A stretch of DNA of 64,000 bases from Maribellus sediminis (GCF_011799805.1 NZ_WXUB01000003.1:434001-498000); one strand, 5' to 3'; shown: positions 34,893 to 44,867, counted from the stretch's first letter. Translations and numbers: made by a program. Notes: generated by a model not told the origin, from the sequence alone.

Positions 34893-35696
34893 TTATTCAA
34901 CAAACCGGTTTTTCAACTTAACAACAATGTCCATGAATTGCTTTACCCTGGCCGCATCCACATCATTTTCCCAGTTTCCGTCGAATTTTAACGAAGATCC
35001 AACAATAAATGCATCGGCCAGATCCCAGTATTCTGCAAGGTTTTCTGCATTTATTCCAGAACCAATCAGTACCGGAATCTTTACCGCTTTTCGCACTTCC
35101 TGCAAATCGGAAACAGCGGCTTTCTCGCCGGTTGCGCTCCCGGTTACAATTACGCCGTCGCTTAAGAAAAATTCAGCGGCTTTGGCGGTTTCAGCAATCG
35201 AAACATCGGCCGAAAGGGAGTGGGATGAATGTTTCTTTTTGATATCGGTATAAATTTTAATGTGTTCAGCGCCGATTTGTTTCCGGTAGCGCAGCAACTC
35301 GCCGGCATCGCTGTTCATCATACCTTCGTCGGCCAGGTGGCCAAAAACAAAAGCTTCGGCCCGGATAAAATTAAGTCCTGCAGCCAATGCAACAGCTAAA
35401 GCCTCACGGTTTGCACCTGCCAGTATCTGAATCCCGATGGGAAGATTGATCTCGCTACGCAAGGCAACCGCGACTGCAGTCATCGCCGACACCACTTCGG
35501 CACCAACTTTTCGGTTCAGGTAAGGCCGGTCGTGCATGTTTTCAATCATGATGGCATCAACGCCACCCTGTTCCAGTAATTTCGCATCGGCCAAAGCTTT
35601 TGAGACAATTTGATCGATTGAAAACCGGCTTTTTGGCGTGCCGGGCAAAGCCGCCACATGTACTATCGCTATTATCGTTTTTTTTGCGTTCATCAT
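34893..35696 (-). CDS. BtpA/SgcQ family TIM-barrel protein
   Basis: 267 aa. Blocks typical of the family: IIAIVHVAALPGTP at the start, DAKLLEQGGVDAIMIENMHD, PIGIQILAGANREALAVA, FIRAEAFVFGHLADEGMM, and DGVIVTGSATGEK followed by VPVLIGSGINAENL and ADAFIVGSSLK. A TIM barrel with a phosphate-binding GSGIN/GSSL end. BtpA was first named for photosystem I biogenesis and SgcQ lies in a sugar gene cluster, so the true reaction is unknown. A phospho-sugar or nucleoside role is plausible. The start at the second Met is also possible. No clear operon partner. Confidence 0.85.
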   Translation of the reverse strand: MMNAKKTIIAIVHVAALPGTPKSRFSIDQIVSKALADAKLLEQGGVDAIMIENMHDRPYLNRKVGAEVVSAMTAVAVALRSEINLPIGIQILAGANREALAVALAAGLNFIRAEAFVFGHLADEGMMNSDAGELLRYRKQIGAEHIKIYTDIKKKHSSHSLSADVSIAETAKAAEFFLSDGVIVTGSATGEKAAVSDLQEVRKAVKIPVLIGSGINAENLAEYWDLADAFIVGSSLKFDGNWENDVDAARVKQFMDIVVKLKNRFVE

Positions 35697-35836
35697 TTTA
35701 GCTTCTGATGTATAAAATTAACCTGATTCGAATAAAAATCAGCGATTTTTCTCGAATTATGACCAAGCATTCATGAATCAAATTATAAACCACACAATTT
35801 CATGAACTTAAAAGCACAATGGAGCATTGATTTTAC

Positions 35837-35844
35837 TATTTTTG
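35837..35844 (+). promoter_or_regulatory. -7 promoter element (TATTTTTG) of the DUF1080 gene
   Basis: TATTTTTG fits TAnnTTTG and ends 28 bases before the ATG. No convincing -33 TTTG at the right distance. Confidence 0.45.
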
Positions 35845-35872
35845 CTCCGATTTATACCTAAAACCAATTAAC

Positions 35873-36589
35873 ATGAAGTGCAATCTTTCTCTTCTGGTAT
35901 TTGCTGTTATTTTGCTGATCGCATCGTGTTCTCCGAAAGAACAAATCAACAGTCTTTCGAAAAAAGAAGTCGACGAAGGCTGGTCGTTGTTGTTTGACGG
36001 AACAGCAACAAGTCTGGATTCGATGTGGAAAACATTTAATGCCGGCCCCGTTACCGGATGGAAAGTTCAGGACGGAATCCTTTATAACTCAGGAGTGGGC
36101 TCAGATCATGGTGGCGACATTGTTACCAAAAAAGAGTTTACCAATTTTGAACTTAGCCTCGAGTGGAAAGTCGATTCGCAAAGTAACTCCGGTATTTTTT
36201 ATCACGTTCAGGAGGGACTGACTGATGCTATTTACGAATCGGGACCGGAATATCAGCTCATCGATGGAAAAGGCTGGCCAACCGAAATCCACAAGGATCA
36301 GTACTCAGGTGCCAATTACGCGATGAATGCGCCGATTGACGCAGAAGTAAAACCCGTTGGCGAATGGAACACTGCCAGAATACTGGTAAACGGCCCGCAT
36401 GTTGAACACTGGCTGAATGGCAAAAAAGTAGTGGAATACGAACTCTGGTCGCCGGAATGGCTCAAGCTTAAAAACGAAAGCAAATGGGCCGATGCACCGC
36501 ATTACGGCATGTCGAAAAGTGGTCACATCGGTTTGCAGGACCATGGCGGACAAACGATGTTCAGGAATATTAAGATTAGGGAAATATAG
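35873..36589 (+). CDS. DUF1080 (3-keto-disaccharide hydrolase-like) lipoprotein
   Basis: 238 aa. Lipobox LLIASCSPKEQ. The jelly-roll family marks are EGWSLLFDGT, GWKVQDGILYNSG, GGDIVTKKEFTNFELSLEWK, SNSGIFYHVQEG, ESGPEYQLIDG and GHIGLQDHGGQTMFRNIKIREI. The DUF1080 family includes enzymes that hydrolyse 3-keto-glucosides after oxidation by Gfo/Idh/MocA enzymes; other members only bind. It is periplasmic or at the outer membrane. A Gfo/Idh/MocA gene is not adjacent; the nearest are at 205 and 50538. Single gene with its own promoter. Confidence 0.9.
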   Translation: MKCNLSLLVFAVILLIASCSPKEQINSLSKKEVDEGWSLLFDGTATSLDSMWKTFNAGPVTGWKVQDGILYNSGVGSDHGGDIVTKKEFTNFELSLEWKVDSQSNSGIFYHVQEGLTDAIYESGPEYQLIDGKGWPTEIHKDQYSGANYAMNAPIDAEVKPVGEWNTARILVNGPHVEHWLNGKKVVEYELWSPEWLKLKNESKWADAPHYGMSKSGHIGLQDHGGQTMFRNIKIREI

Positions 36590-36601
36590 TTCAACACAAT
36601 C

Positions 36602-36663
36602 GTCATTCCCACGAAAGTGGGAATCTTAGACATGAGCAGATTCCCGTTTACACGGGAATGACC
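36602..36663. repeat. Pair of inverted REP-like palindromes (BIME-like)
   Basis: Two palindromes, ATTCCCACGAAAGTGGGAAT (36605-36624) and ATTCCCGTTTACACGGGAAT (36640-36659), lie in inverted order with matching TCATTCCC / GGGAATGA outer flanks. The TCATTCCC.CGAAAG.GGGAAT type is a widespread bacterial REP element. It fills the gap between the DUF1080 and CPBP genes. Confidence 0.8.
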
Positions 36664-36716
36664 GACGCTTTTCTGAGCTTATCCAAAAAAACTATCTTTA
36701 CCCCAAAATCTTAACT

Positions 36717-37667
36717 ATGGCATTTCTGGCATTCAGGGACATGAAACCGTTCCCTCAGCTCCTTTTTTCGGCTTTTGTTATTGTGGTCAGTTTCCTGGCA
36801 TTTCTGGTCATTTCATTTCTGGTTGCATTACCTGTATTTGGACTCGATTCCATGCTAAACCTGCCGTCGCTTGCCGATCTGAATGATCCCGAAAGTATTG
36901 TAATTCTTAAGTTTTTTCAAACTGTACAGGCTATTGGTCTTTTTATTTTACCCCCGCTTATTTTAGGTTACTTGTTTTTGGGCAACACCTTTAAGTACCT
37001 CTATTTAAATAAATCCTTCGGTGGAACCACCTTTCTGCTTGTTCTTGTGCTGATGTTTGCCATGTCGCCTTTCGTTAATTTCCTTGGCGTGTGGAACAGC
37101 AACATGAGTCTTCCGGAATGGATGAGCGGAATTGAAGACTGGATGCGAAAAACAGAGGAAGATGCCGCGCAACTTACCGAGGCCTTTTTAAATGTAAAAA
37201 CCTTGCCCGGACTTGCTTTCAATATTTTTATGGTGGCATTTTTACCGGCCGTTGGCGAAGAACTGTTGTTCCGGGGTGTCATTCAAAAAATATTTACCCG
37301 GATTACCAAAAGCACACATTGGGGCATCTGGATCTCTGCAATCCTGTTCAGCGCCATGCACGTTCAATTTTTTGGTTTTGTACCCCGACTGTTACTTGGC
37401 GCTATGTTTGGCTACCTGCTGGTTTGGAGTGGATCGATGTGGTTGCCTGTTTTGGGGCATTTCCTGAACAATGCCATCGCCGTGATTGCCATGTTTTTTA
37501 TCAGCAACGAAACGATCAGTCGCGATGTTGAAGAGTTTGGTTCCACCTCGGGCAGCTACTATGCGGCGATTATCAGTTTGGGAATGATTGTCTTGTTGCT
37601 TTACCTGGTTAAAAAAGAAAACCGCGGACAACAATTGACAATTGAAGCCATTGAAAAAGAGGGTTGA
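36717..37667 (+). CDS. CPBP (CAAX/Rce1-type) intramembrane metalloprotease
   Basis: 316 aa with about eight transmembrane helices. The three family motifs are present: EELLFRGVIQKIF (EExxxR), SAMHVQFFGF (His) and LGHFLNNAIAVIA (HxxxN). These bind the metal of abortive-infection/CAAX-protease-like enzymes. Its substrate is unknown; bacterial members process peptides or act in membrane protein quality control. A TATCTTTA at 36693-36700 could be its -7 element. It ends 21 bases before the convergent unknown gene. Confidence 0.92.
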   Translation: MAFLAFRDMKPFPQLLFSAFVIVVSFLAFLVISFLVALPVFGLDSMLNLPSLADLNDPESIVILKFFQTVQAIGLFILPPLILGYLFLGNTFKYLYLNKSFGGTTFLLVLVLMFAMSPFVNFLGVWNSNMSLPEWMSGIEDWMRKTEEDAAQLTEAFLNVKTLPGLAFNIFMVAFLPAVGEELLFRGVIQKIFTRITKSTHWGIWISAILFSAMHVQFFGFVPRLLLGAMFGYLLVWSGSMWLPVLGHFLNNAIAVIAMFFISNETISRDVEEFGSTSGSYYAAIISLGMIVLLLYLVKKENRGQQLTIEAIEKEG

Positions 37668-37688
37668 AAATTATTTTATCCCAATTGA

Positions 37689-38531
37689 TTAATTAAACTG
37701 AAACAGATCGCGCTGCACAAACTGTGGCCTTGCAGGTGCTTCCTCCCTGATTTCAGCCACTGGTTCTTCAACACTTTCGGTCTTCTCTTCCTGTTGAATT
37801 TCAGTTTTGATTTCAGTTTTTTGCTGCTGCAGCAATTTTCTTTCTTTTCGGCGCAGAACGTAAACAATACCAAATTCTTCTGCCAGTTCTCTTTTCTGCT
37901 CAGCAGTTTTGGCTTCCAGTTCCAGGTGGTTTTCAATTTCAGTCCAGAGCTGAGAAATAAACTCATTGGTGGTTTTACGAAGCGTTTGCATCTTTTCGAA
38001 AGTACGCAGCGTATTCCGTTTTAGGTTTTGCTGAAAAATGGCAGCGTCGTTGAATTCCTCCAACTTGAATTTCACCAAAGCAATCGATGGGCTGTAAATG
38101 GCGCTACCGCCTTCGCGAACGCGTTTTTGCTCGCCATCCACCATAATTTTACCCCATTCTAAAATCTCCCGTTCAGTTGTTAGCGACGGAATTCGGCCAC
38201 CAAAATCGTTCAGGTTGCCGTAATATTTAATTCCCCCGTTAATTTCACCGCGTTCTGATGCAAAAAGCAATACCTGCATAAAATGCGAGAGGTACAGCCT
38301 GGCGGTCTCAAATACTTCCTTGTACTTCTTATTATTATCCGATTGTTGATTGATGTTCAGTTCGTAATGTTTCAGGGTATTCTCAAATTGGTTCTTTACA
38401 CTCTGCAGCTCCTCGATGGAATGTTTGGCGAAAGGAATGTTCTTTACGCTTATTTCATTCACTTTGTTTAGGGCTGTTTCCAGTGCACGCAAGCGTGCTT
38501 TGTCCGTTGTGGGTAATCTTCTGTATGGCAT
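37689..38531 (-). CDS. Conserved-looking coiled-coil protein, function unknown
   Basis: 280 aa, unrecognised. No signal peptide, so cytoplasmic. Helical throughout: an N-terminal helix pair (ARLRALETALNKVNEI), a middle block FETARLYLSHFMQVLLFASERG with INGGIKYYG, a segment GKIMVDGEQKRVREGGSAIYS, then a long coiled coil (about 190-240) and a Glu/Lys/Gln-rich tail ending RPQFVQRDLFQFN. The polar tail looks disordered with a short hydrophobic terminal motif (DLFQF), suggestive of a protein-docking tail (inference). Single gene. Confidence 0.7.
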   Translation of the reverse strand: MPYRRLPTTDKARLRALETALNKVNEISVKNIPFAKHSIEELQSVKNQFENTLKHYELNINQQSDNNKKYKEVFETARLYLSHFMQVLLFASERGEINGGIKYYGNLNDFGGRIPSLTTEREILEWGKIMVDGEQKRVREGGSAIYSPSIALVKFKLEEFNDAAIFQQNLKRNTLRTFEKMQTLRKTTNEFISQLWTEIENHLELEAKTAEQKRELAEEFGIVYVLRRKERKLLQQQKTEIKTEIQQEEKTESVEEPVAEIREEAPARPQFVQRDLFQFN

Positions 38532-38624
38532 AAATCCTCTTTGTTTATTGCGAATTTAAAGAATCGGCACCTCAAAAAGAGTCGTTCGCCAGCCAACTTA
38601 TGCACAGCCTGCTGTGGATTAGTT

Positions 38625-38660
38625 TAAAAAAAGAAGGCCTTTTCGCAGTGAAAAGGCCTT
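38625..38660 (-). terminator. Strong terminator of the sdh/frd operon
   Basis: Perfect 11-base stem AAGGCCTTTTC (38634-38644) / GAAAAGGCCTT (38650-38660) with GCAGT loop. The minus-strand tail is CTTTTTTTAAAC. Confidence 0.9.
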
Positions 38661-38683
38661 TCTATATATTCTAATTAACAGGT

Positions 38684-39445
38684 TTATCTGCTCAATCTCG
38701 ACTTCAGGTACTCACGGTTCAGGCGGGCAATATTCATGATCGAGATACTTTTCGGACATTCTACCTCGCAGGCGCGGGTGTTTGTACAACCTCCAAAACC
38801 CAATTCATCCATCTTCGACACCATGTTCAGTGCACGTGATTTAGCTTCAACTTTACCCTGCGGTAAATTGGCCAAATGCGAAACTTTTGCCGAAACAAAC
38901 AACATTGCCGACGAGTTTTTACAGGCCGCAACACAGGCACCACAACCAATACAAGCTGCAGCATCCATCGCTTCTTCGGCATCATCACGGGACACCGGTA
39001 TAGCATTTGCGTCAGGCACACCGCCGGTATTTACCGACACAAATCCACCTGCCTGCAGAATTTTATCGAAAGCAGTACGATCAACCACCAGGTCCTTGAT
39101 CACCGGGAATGCACGGGCACGCCAAGGTTCAATAATGATGGTTTCTCCATCCTTGAATTTACGCATGTGCAACTGGCAGGTAGTTACTTCAGTGTCCGGT
39201 CCATGTGGGCGGCCATTGATATACAAACTGCAGGTTCCGCAAATTCCTTCACGACAATCGTGGTCGAAAGCAATCGGATCAATTCCCTTTTCAATAAGGT
39301 CATTGTTCAGAATGTCCATCATTTCAAGAAATGACGAACCGGTAGAAATATCGTTAATAATATAGGTTTCGAATTTTCCTTTGGATTTGGCGTTCTTTTG
39401 CCTCCAAACTTTTATTTTGAGTTCTTTCAAAATTTTATCAGCCAT
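38684..39445 (-). CDS. sdhB: Succinate dehydrogenase/fumarate reductase iron-sulfur subunit
   Basis: 253 aa. 2Fe-2S ligands are in [16 protein letters not shown]. 4Fe-4S ligands are in [15 protein letters not shown], and the 3Fe-4S cluster in [18 protein letters not shown]. It carries electrons between the flavoprotein and cytochrome b subunits on the cytoplasmic side of the membrane. Last gene of the CAB operon, 42 bases after sdhA. Direction of catalysis cannot be told from sequence; Bacteroidota use the same enzyme type as fumarate reductase or succinate dehydrogenase. Confidence 0.97.
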   Translation of the reverse strand: MADKILKELKIKVWRQKNAKSKGKFETYIINDISTGSSFLEMMDILNNDLIEKGIDPIAFDHDCREGICGTCSLYINGRPHGPDTEVTTCQLHMRKFKDGETIIIEPWRARAFPVIKDLVVDRTAFDKILQAGGFVSVNTGGVPDANAIPVSRDDAEEAMDAAACIGCGACVAACKNSSAMLFVSAKVSHLANLPQGKVEAKSRALNMVSKMDELGFGGCTNTRACEVECPKSISIMNIARLNREYLKSRLSR

Positions 39446-39487
39446 TTTCTTACATTTTTTAAAATGAATAAATCTGAGATGTGATTC

Positions 39488-41428
39488 TTACTTGTAACTA
39501 CGTTGTGTGAGTTTCACATTCTCAAACACCAAATCTTCTTTGTGTAATGCCGGCTCAGCTCCTTCTCCCTTGTACTCCCAGCACGAAACGTAAGTAAACT
39601 TCTCGTCGTTACGTTTGGCTTCGCCTTCTTCGGTAGCCGATTCTTCGCGGAAGTGGCCACCACACGATTCGTTTCTGTCGAGCGCGTCGCGAGCCATCAG
39701 TTCGCCAATATCGAAGAAATCGGCCACGCGGCCTGCTTTCTCCAGTTCCGGATTCAGGTTGTCCAATTCACCCGGAATGCGAACATCTTTCCAGAATTCC
39801 TCGCGGATCTCCTTAATCATTTCAATGGCCTTTTTCAGTCCTTCAGCATTACGCGACATTCCCACGTAATCCCACATTACATGACCTAATTTCTTGTGGA
39901 AATAATCTACCGATTTTGTTCCTTTTATATTGTACAATTTCTCGATACGTGCGGTCACTTCTTTTTCAGCTTCCGCAAACTCCGGCGCACTTACATCCAC
40001 TTTCGGAGTCATGATTTCGTCAGCCAGATAATCACCAATGGTGTATGGCAGAATAAAATAACCGTCGGCCAGACCTTGCATCAAAGCCGAAGCTCCTAGT
40101 CGGTTAGCACCGTGATCGGAGAAGTTGGCCTCACCAATTGAATACAAACCGGGAACAGAAGTCATAAGGTTGTAATCAACCCAGGTTCCACCCATTGAAT
40201 AGTGGATAGCCGGATAGATCATCATTGGTGCTTTGTACGGATCAACATCGGTAATCTTTTCATACATCTGGAAAAGGTTTCCATAACGTGCTTCGATTAC
40301 GCTTTTACCAAGGCGTTCGATGGCATATTTAAAATCGAGGAAAACTGCTTTTCCTTCAGAATTTACTCCAAAACCAGCATCGCAACGTTCTTTTGCCGCA
40401 CGCGACGCAACGTCACGCGGCACAAGGTTTCCGTACGACGGATATCTTCTTTCGAGGTAGAAATCGCGATCTTCATCAGCAATGTCATTCGGGTGAAGTT
40501 CGCCTTTCTGCAATTTAACTGCGTCTTCTTTTTTCTTCGGAACCCAAACACGACCGTCGTTACGCAACGACTCCGACATCAAGGTCAGTTTCGACTGCTG
40601 ATCGCCGTGAACCGGGATACAGGTCGGGTGAATTTGCACAAAACAAGGATTCGACATGAACGCTCCTTTTTTGTAACACTGCCATGCAGCCGATCCGTTA
40701 CTTCCCATAGCGTTGGTCGACAGGAAGAAAACGTTTCCGTAACCTCCGGTAGCAACAACAACTGCATGTGCTCCGTAACGCTTAATTTCACCGGTAACCA
40801 GATCGCGGGCAATAATACCACGGGCCTTACCGTCGATCTTAACCACGTCAAGCATTTCGTGACGGCTATACATTTCAACATTGCCTTTGGCAATCTGGCG
40901 GTTCAGTGCCTGGTAAGCACCAATTAACAACTGTTGACCGGTTTGTCCACGGGCATAAAACGTACGGCTAACTAACACACCACCAAACGAACGGTTGTCG
41001 AGCAAACCACCGTATTCGCGACCAAAGGGAACACCTTGTGCCACACATTGGTCGATAATATTTGGTGAAACTTCAGCCAAACGGTAGACATTGGCTTCAC
41101 GTGCACGGTAGTCGCCACCTTTAATGGTATCGTAAAACAGGCGGAACACCGAGTCGTTGTCGTTCTGATAGTTTTTGGCAGCGTTAATACCTCCCTGTGC
41201 GGCAATTGAGTGTGCACGGCGCGGGCTGTCCTGGTAACAGAATGCTTTTACTTTATATCCTAATTCGGCCAGTGAAGCAGCTGCCGAAGCACCTCCCAAA
41301 CCGGTTCCTACTACAATAATTTCGAGTTTGCGTTTATTGGCCGGGCTCACTACTTTGATGGCTGCCTTGTGTTTGTTCCACTTTTCAGCTAATGGCCCTT
41401 CCGGAATCTTGCTATCTAATATGCTCAT
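39488..41428 (-). CDS. sdhA: Succinate dehydrogenase/fumarate reductase flavoprotein subunit
   Basis: 646 aa. FAD-binding Rossmann motif [21 protein letters not shown], then [20 protein letters not shown] containing the His that binds FAD covalently. The substrate-side blocks are [33 protein letters not shown] and [21 protein letters not shown]. Oxidises succinate or reduces fumarate. It lies 12 bases after the cytochrome b gene and is translated with it. Confidence 0.97.
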   Translation of the reverse strand: MSILDSKIPEGPLAEKWNKHKAAIKVVSPANKRKLEIIVVGTGLGGASAAASLAELGYKVKAFCYQDSPRRAHSIAAQGGINAAKNYQNDNDSVFRLFYDTIKGGDYRAREANVYRLAEVSPNIIDQCVAQGVPFGREYGGLLDNRSFGGVLVSRTFYARGQTGQQLLIGAYQALNRQIAKGNVEMYSRHEMLDVVKIDGKARGIIARDLVTGEIKRYGAHAVVVATGGYGNVFFLSTNAMGSNGSAAWQCYKKGAFMSNPCFVQIHPTCIPVHGDQQSKLTLMSESLRNDGRVWVPKKKEDAVKLQKGELHPNDIADEDRDFYLERRYPSYGNLVPRDVASRAAKERCDAGFGVNSEGKAVFLDFKYAIERLGKSVIEARYGNLFQMYEKITDVDPYKAPMMIYPAIHYSMGGTWVDYNLMTSVPGLYSIGEANFSDHGANRLGASALMQGLADGYFILPYTIGDYLADEIMTPKVDVSAPEFAEAEKEVTARIEKLYNIKGTKSVDYFHKKLGHVMWDYVGMSRNAEGLKKAIEMIKEIREEFWKDVRIPGELDNLNPELEKAGRVADFFDIGELMARDALDRNESCGGHFREESATEEGEAKRNDEKFTYVSCWEYKGEGAEPALHKEDLVFENVKLTQRSYK

Positions 41429-41440
41429 AATTTTTCCTTT

Positions 41441-42109
41441 TTATTTGTATAGACCCAACATGAAATAAAGCGGTATAATAGAAAAACCTACAGCCACTAC
41501 TACCGCATAGATCTGTCCGATTACCTGCCATCTTTTTAACCAGAACTTGTTGTTTACACCCAAAGTCTGGAACGACGACCAAAAGCCGTGCGAAAGGTGC
41601 AGACCAAGCAGAACTCCACCAATAATGTATAAAATACAGGCGAAAATGCTTTCTTTAAAAAGTCCAGCCACCAAATCGTAATCACCTTTGGCAAGATGTT
41701 CAATTTCTTCGGGACTGAATTTAATGACCCAGAAAAAATCGATAATGTGAATAACCAGGAAAACTAATACTAAGGCTCCCAGAATCAACATGTTCCTCGA
41801 AGCCCACGAGCTTGCTCCGCTCATGTTCTTTTTTGCATACTTAACAGGACGTGCTTTCCAGTTCTGATATTCCAGAAAGAACGACCAAATGATGTGAATC
41901 ATAAAACCCAAACCTAAAATGGGCTCCATAATTTTAATTAATGGGTTGGTGGCCATAAAATGAGCACCCTCATTAAACAAAGATCCACTGTCGTCAAAAA
42001 TTAGCAATAAGTTCAGGCCCAGGTGGACAGCAATAAATACCATCAGGAAAAGTCCTGAGAGACTCATTACAAACTTCCTTCCAATCGAGGCAGTTAAAAA
42101 TTTGCTCAT
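41441..42109 (-). CDS. sdhC: Succinate dehydrogenase/fumarate reductase cytochrome b subunit
   Basis: 222 aa, five transmembrane helices, the single-subunit diheme type B anchor typical of Bacteroidota. Conserved His for haem binding lie in FIAVHLGLNLLL, GLGFMIHIIWSFF, LVFLVIHIIDFFW and LGLHLSHGFWSSF. It exchanges electrons with menaquinone. First gene of the operon. Its promoter is the best match to consensus in this window, 51 bases upstream. Confidence 0.95.
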   Translation of the reverse strand: MSKFLTASIGRKFVMSLSGLFLMVFIAVHLGLNLLLIFDDSGSLFNEGAHFMATNPLIKIMEPILGLGFMIHIIWSFFLEYQNWKARPVKYAKKNMSGASSWASRNMLILGALVLVFLVIHIIDFFWVIKFSPEEIEHLAKGDYDLVAGLFKESIFACILYIIGGVLLGLHLSHGFWSSFQTLGVNNKFWLKRWQVIGQIYAVVVAVGFSIIPLYFMLGLYK

Positions 42110-42159
42110 AATCTAATCTTATTTTAGTTGAATGTTTAGCTCCTTTTTTCAGAGCATCA

Positions 42160-42191
42160 CAAATGTAGATGAACGTGTATTTATACCCAAA
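42160..42191 (-). promoter_or_regulatory. Promoter of the sdhCAB operon (TTTG-N20-TACATTTG)
   Basis: On the minus strand, TTTG (42191-42188), a 20-base spacer and TACATTTG (42167-42160). A complete match to the Bacteroidota consensus, giving a leader of about 45 bases. Confidence 0.75.
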
Positions 42192-42358
42192 AAAGGCCTC
42201 CTAAAATAGCTAATTTAAAATCGTTCTACAAACAATTTAATTTTGGGTTTAAATAGCGGTTTTAAGCAGTTATACTGAAGCGTTAAATATGCACGAATGT
42301 ACATATTTTAATAAAATATTTTAGTCACATATCAGGAAAAGTAAGACTGAACTTTAAA

Positions 42359-43255
42359 CTAAAGTGCCTTAAATGCTTTATTCCATTCGCGCAGCGTAAA
42401 CTGATCGGTAAGCGCAATTAACTCGGTGGGATGAAAACTGTCGTCCACACCGATAAGTTTTACATCGTTGAAGGTACATTGAACCGCAACGGTTTCTCCT
42501 CCTTTCAAATTAATATAGCCCTTTATTCGGTAGGCTTTAGCTGCCCACTCATTCAGAAATTCCAGCAGGTTTTCGCGGCTAACCTTTTTCGACGATTTGA
42601 TGACCATGGAATTCACTTCGGGACGTGGCAGAGCTTTAACATCGCCAAAATAAAATTTCCCGATGGCCTGATTTCCTAACTCGAAATCGATATTGCAATA
42701 ACTTGAATGTTTGATCTCAGGGAATGGATTGATTTTTTTGATCTCCTGCTCCATTTCAAAAGTACCACCTTCAATGAGGTCGGTTTTGTTAATTACCACC
42801 ACGTCGGCCATCCGTAATTGATGGCATACACGTTGTTTCATCAGACCAACTTTGGCAAAATTCTGTGCATCAACAATGCACCAGTTCGAAGCCAGAACTA
42901 TTTTTTCGGAAAGAGATCCGGCAGAAATAACTTCTGAAATCGATGTTGTATCCGACAAGCCTGAAGCTTCAATAATTACCACATCGGGCTGGTGTTCGTC
43001 GATAAACTTTTCGAGCGAGCGGGTAAAATTTCCCAGCAAACAAACACAAAACACCGAACCGTTATTGATCTCAAGCAATTCGAAATCATCTCCTGTTTTC
43101 CTCAACTCAGCACCATCGATATTAGCTGGTGCAAACTCATTCTGAATGATGCCTACCTTCTGTTTCGAAGCTGTTTGCTCCAAAATTCGTTTCAGAAAAG
43201 TGGTTTTGCCACTTCCCAAAAAACCGGAAATAATATGAAATGGAATTTTTACCAT
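42359..43255 (-). CDS. COG0523 (CobW/YjiA-like) G3E-family GTPase
   Basis: 298 aa from the ATG at 43255 (MVKIPFHIISGFLGSGKTTF); an upstream in-frame Met at 43276 adds seven residues. Walker A GFLGSGKTT, switch region EASGLSDT, and base-specificity VINKTDL. The metal-binding CxCC motif of this family is CVCLL here, so one Cys is missing and zinc handling may differ. Family members are metallochaperones; some serve cobalamin enzymes (CobW) or nitrile hydratase. It lies upstream of sdhC in the transcription direction and downstream of a corrinoid set, so a cobalamin or metal role is plausible but unproven. Confidence 0.85.
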   Translation of the reverse strand: MVKIPFHIISGFLGSGKTTFLKRILEQTASKQKVGIIQNEFAPANIDGAELRKTGDDFELLEINNGSVFCVCLLGNFTRSLEKFIDEHQPDVVIIEASGLSDTTSISEVISAGSLSEKIVLASNWCIVDAQNFAKVGLMKQRVCHQLRMADVVVINKTDLIEGGTFEMEQEIKKINPFPEIKHSSYCNIDFELGNQAIGKFYFGDVKALPRPEVNSMVIKSSKKVSRENLLEFLNEWAAKAYRIKGYINLKGGETVAVQCTFNDVKLIGVDDSFHPTELIALTDQFTLREWNKAFKAL

Positions 43256-43337
43256 CGCCTGCAAAGCTATAAACAAAAAATAAGGAATAACAGCTTCATC
43301 CCGTTACTCCTTATTTTAACTCAATTTATTTGAACGT

Positions 43338-44738
43338 CTACATTTCTGCCAGCTCGAGCAGCTTTTCCTTTGTCTGTGGATTTGAAGGACGACTAGCATT
43401 GGCATTCACAATTTTACCTTCTTTATCAATCATGATAAACCTCGGAATTCCGCGAATAGCGTAAGCTTTTGTAATATCCGACTGCCAGGCACCTTCTGCG
43501 AACAACTGAAGACCACCCAGTTCATCTTCTTTCACCATCTTCTCCCAGGCTTCCTTGTCATCGTCAATCGAGATACTCACAAATGCAATCGGTCTATCAT
43601 CCAGTTCTTCTTCCATTTTTTTTAGCGAAGGAATTTCTCCGCGACAGGGGCCGCACCAGGTTGCCCAAACATCAATGTACACAACCTTACCCAGGAGCGA
43701 TTCCGAAGAAACCATGTCTCCATTTATATCAATATAATTGAAAGATGGTGCCACAGTTCCGGGTTTTGTTTTTTCAATAGTAGCTACTACGCCTTCAAAT
43801 TCTTTTATATTCTCAGGATCGGTAAGCATTTCTTTATAACGGCTTTTAATGAGCTGCTGAATAGAATCTGGCATATAAGAATAGCTCGAAACCAGACTGC
43901 GGCCCATAACATCTTTTACCCGTACCGGTGCTTCCGAAGCGAGTATTAGGTCAATGTTCTTGCTGAAATAATCCACCGAAGCTCTTTTCAAGGTGGTATC
44001 AGCTTTCAATTCTTCCTGAATTTGTCCCTGATAATGCATGGTCAGGAAGGATTTGTAATCTGTAATTCCGATATACTTGTCAACCTGGTCCAAGGGTATC
44101 CCATCAACATATTCCTGAAATGATTCCGGTATAGAAGTAGTATCAGTAGGTGCAAATCGAGGGTGATAATTCATGTAGTTTTTGTAATAACCAGCTATTT
44201 TAATCTTTTCTATCAGTGTTAAAACATCGGTAAACTCTTCAGAGAATTTATTTTCTGCCGAGAACATATTAACTGTCTTATCTATCAACGTTTTTACTGA
44301 ATCAACCTGCATAACAAAACTATCGACCGACATTTTCATAAGCAGCACGCTTAATCTCAGACCTTTATCCTGCAACGACAAAAGTAGTGCACTTGGAGCG
44401 CTTCCATCTCCCGAAAAAATAGTATCGGATGGTGAACCATTTTCGAAATCATCGGCATTAAAATCGAGATTAATTGTAGTTCCGGGAATCATATATAAGG
44501 CCATTCGAAGATTGCCGTTCCATAAATACCCCATGTAGGCTTTATCGAGATTAATCTCCACTGAAAAAGTACCATCCTCTCCCAACGTGATCGTATCTTT
44601 TTGATCTAAAAAATCATTTTGAATTACAACCGTCTCATTTAAGGGATTGGTGATTTTTCCGGTGATCGTTACCGGACTTTTCTTAGTACATGCAAAAACA
44701 GTAAATGCAATTAGAAACAGAAGGGCAATTTTTTTCAT
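43338..44738 (-). CDS. TlpA-like thioredoxin-domain lipoprotein (paralog of the 20408 gene)
   Basis: 466 aa. Signal with lipobox FTVFACTKKS; an N-terminal DUF4369-like beta domain (TITGKITNPLNETVVIQ), a helical middle, and a C-terminal thioredoxin domain from about 325. The redox centre is WATWCGPCRGEIPSLKKM and the cis-Pro is in IRGIPRFIMID. The layout and last 100 residues closely match the TlpA-like protein at 20408. Periplasmic thiol reductase. No SusCD pair is adjacent, so it may be a free-standing copy. Its neighbours are a GTPase gene and a methyltransferase gene on the same strand with larger gaps. Confidence 0.9.
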   Translation of the reverse strand: MKKIALLFLIAFTVFACTKKSPVTITGKITNPLNETVVIQNDFLDQKDTITLGEDGTFSVEINLDKAYMGYLWNGNLRMALYMIPGTTINLDFNADDFENGSPSDTIFSGDGSAPSALLLSLQDKGLRLSVLLMKMSVDSFVMQVDSVKTLIDKTVNMFSAENKFSEEFTDVLTLIEKIKIAGYYKNYMNYHPRFAPTDTTSIPESFQEYVDGIPLDQVDKYIGITDYKSFLTMHYQGQIQEELKADTTLKRASVDYFSKNIDLILASEAPVRVKDVMGRSLVSSYSYMPDSIQQLIKSRYKEMLTDPENIKEFEGVVATIEKTKPGTVAPSFNYIDINGDMVSSESLLGKVVYIDVWATWCGPCRGEIPSLKKMEEELDDRPIAFVSISIDDDKEAWEKMVKEDELGGLQLFAEGAWQSDITKAYAIRGIPRFIMIDKEGKIVNANASRPSNPQTKEKLLELAEM

Positions 44739-44867
44739 AACAATCAGTATTATTTCGTTTTGGTTGGTATGAAAATAATGCTTCCTGAGCAGAATGCGAA
44801 AATAATATTGTTAAATGTTTGTTGTGTTAACTCTTACTAAAGTCACGTTAACAGAAACTTAGATAAA

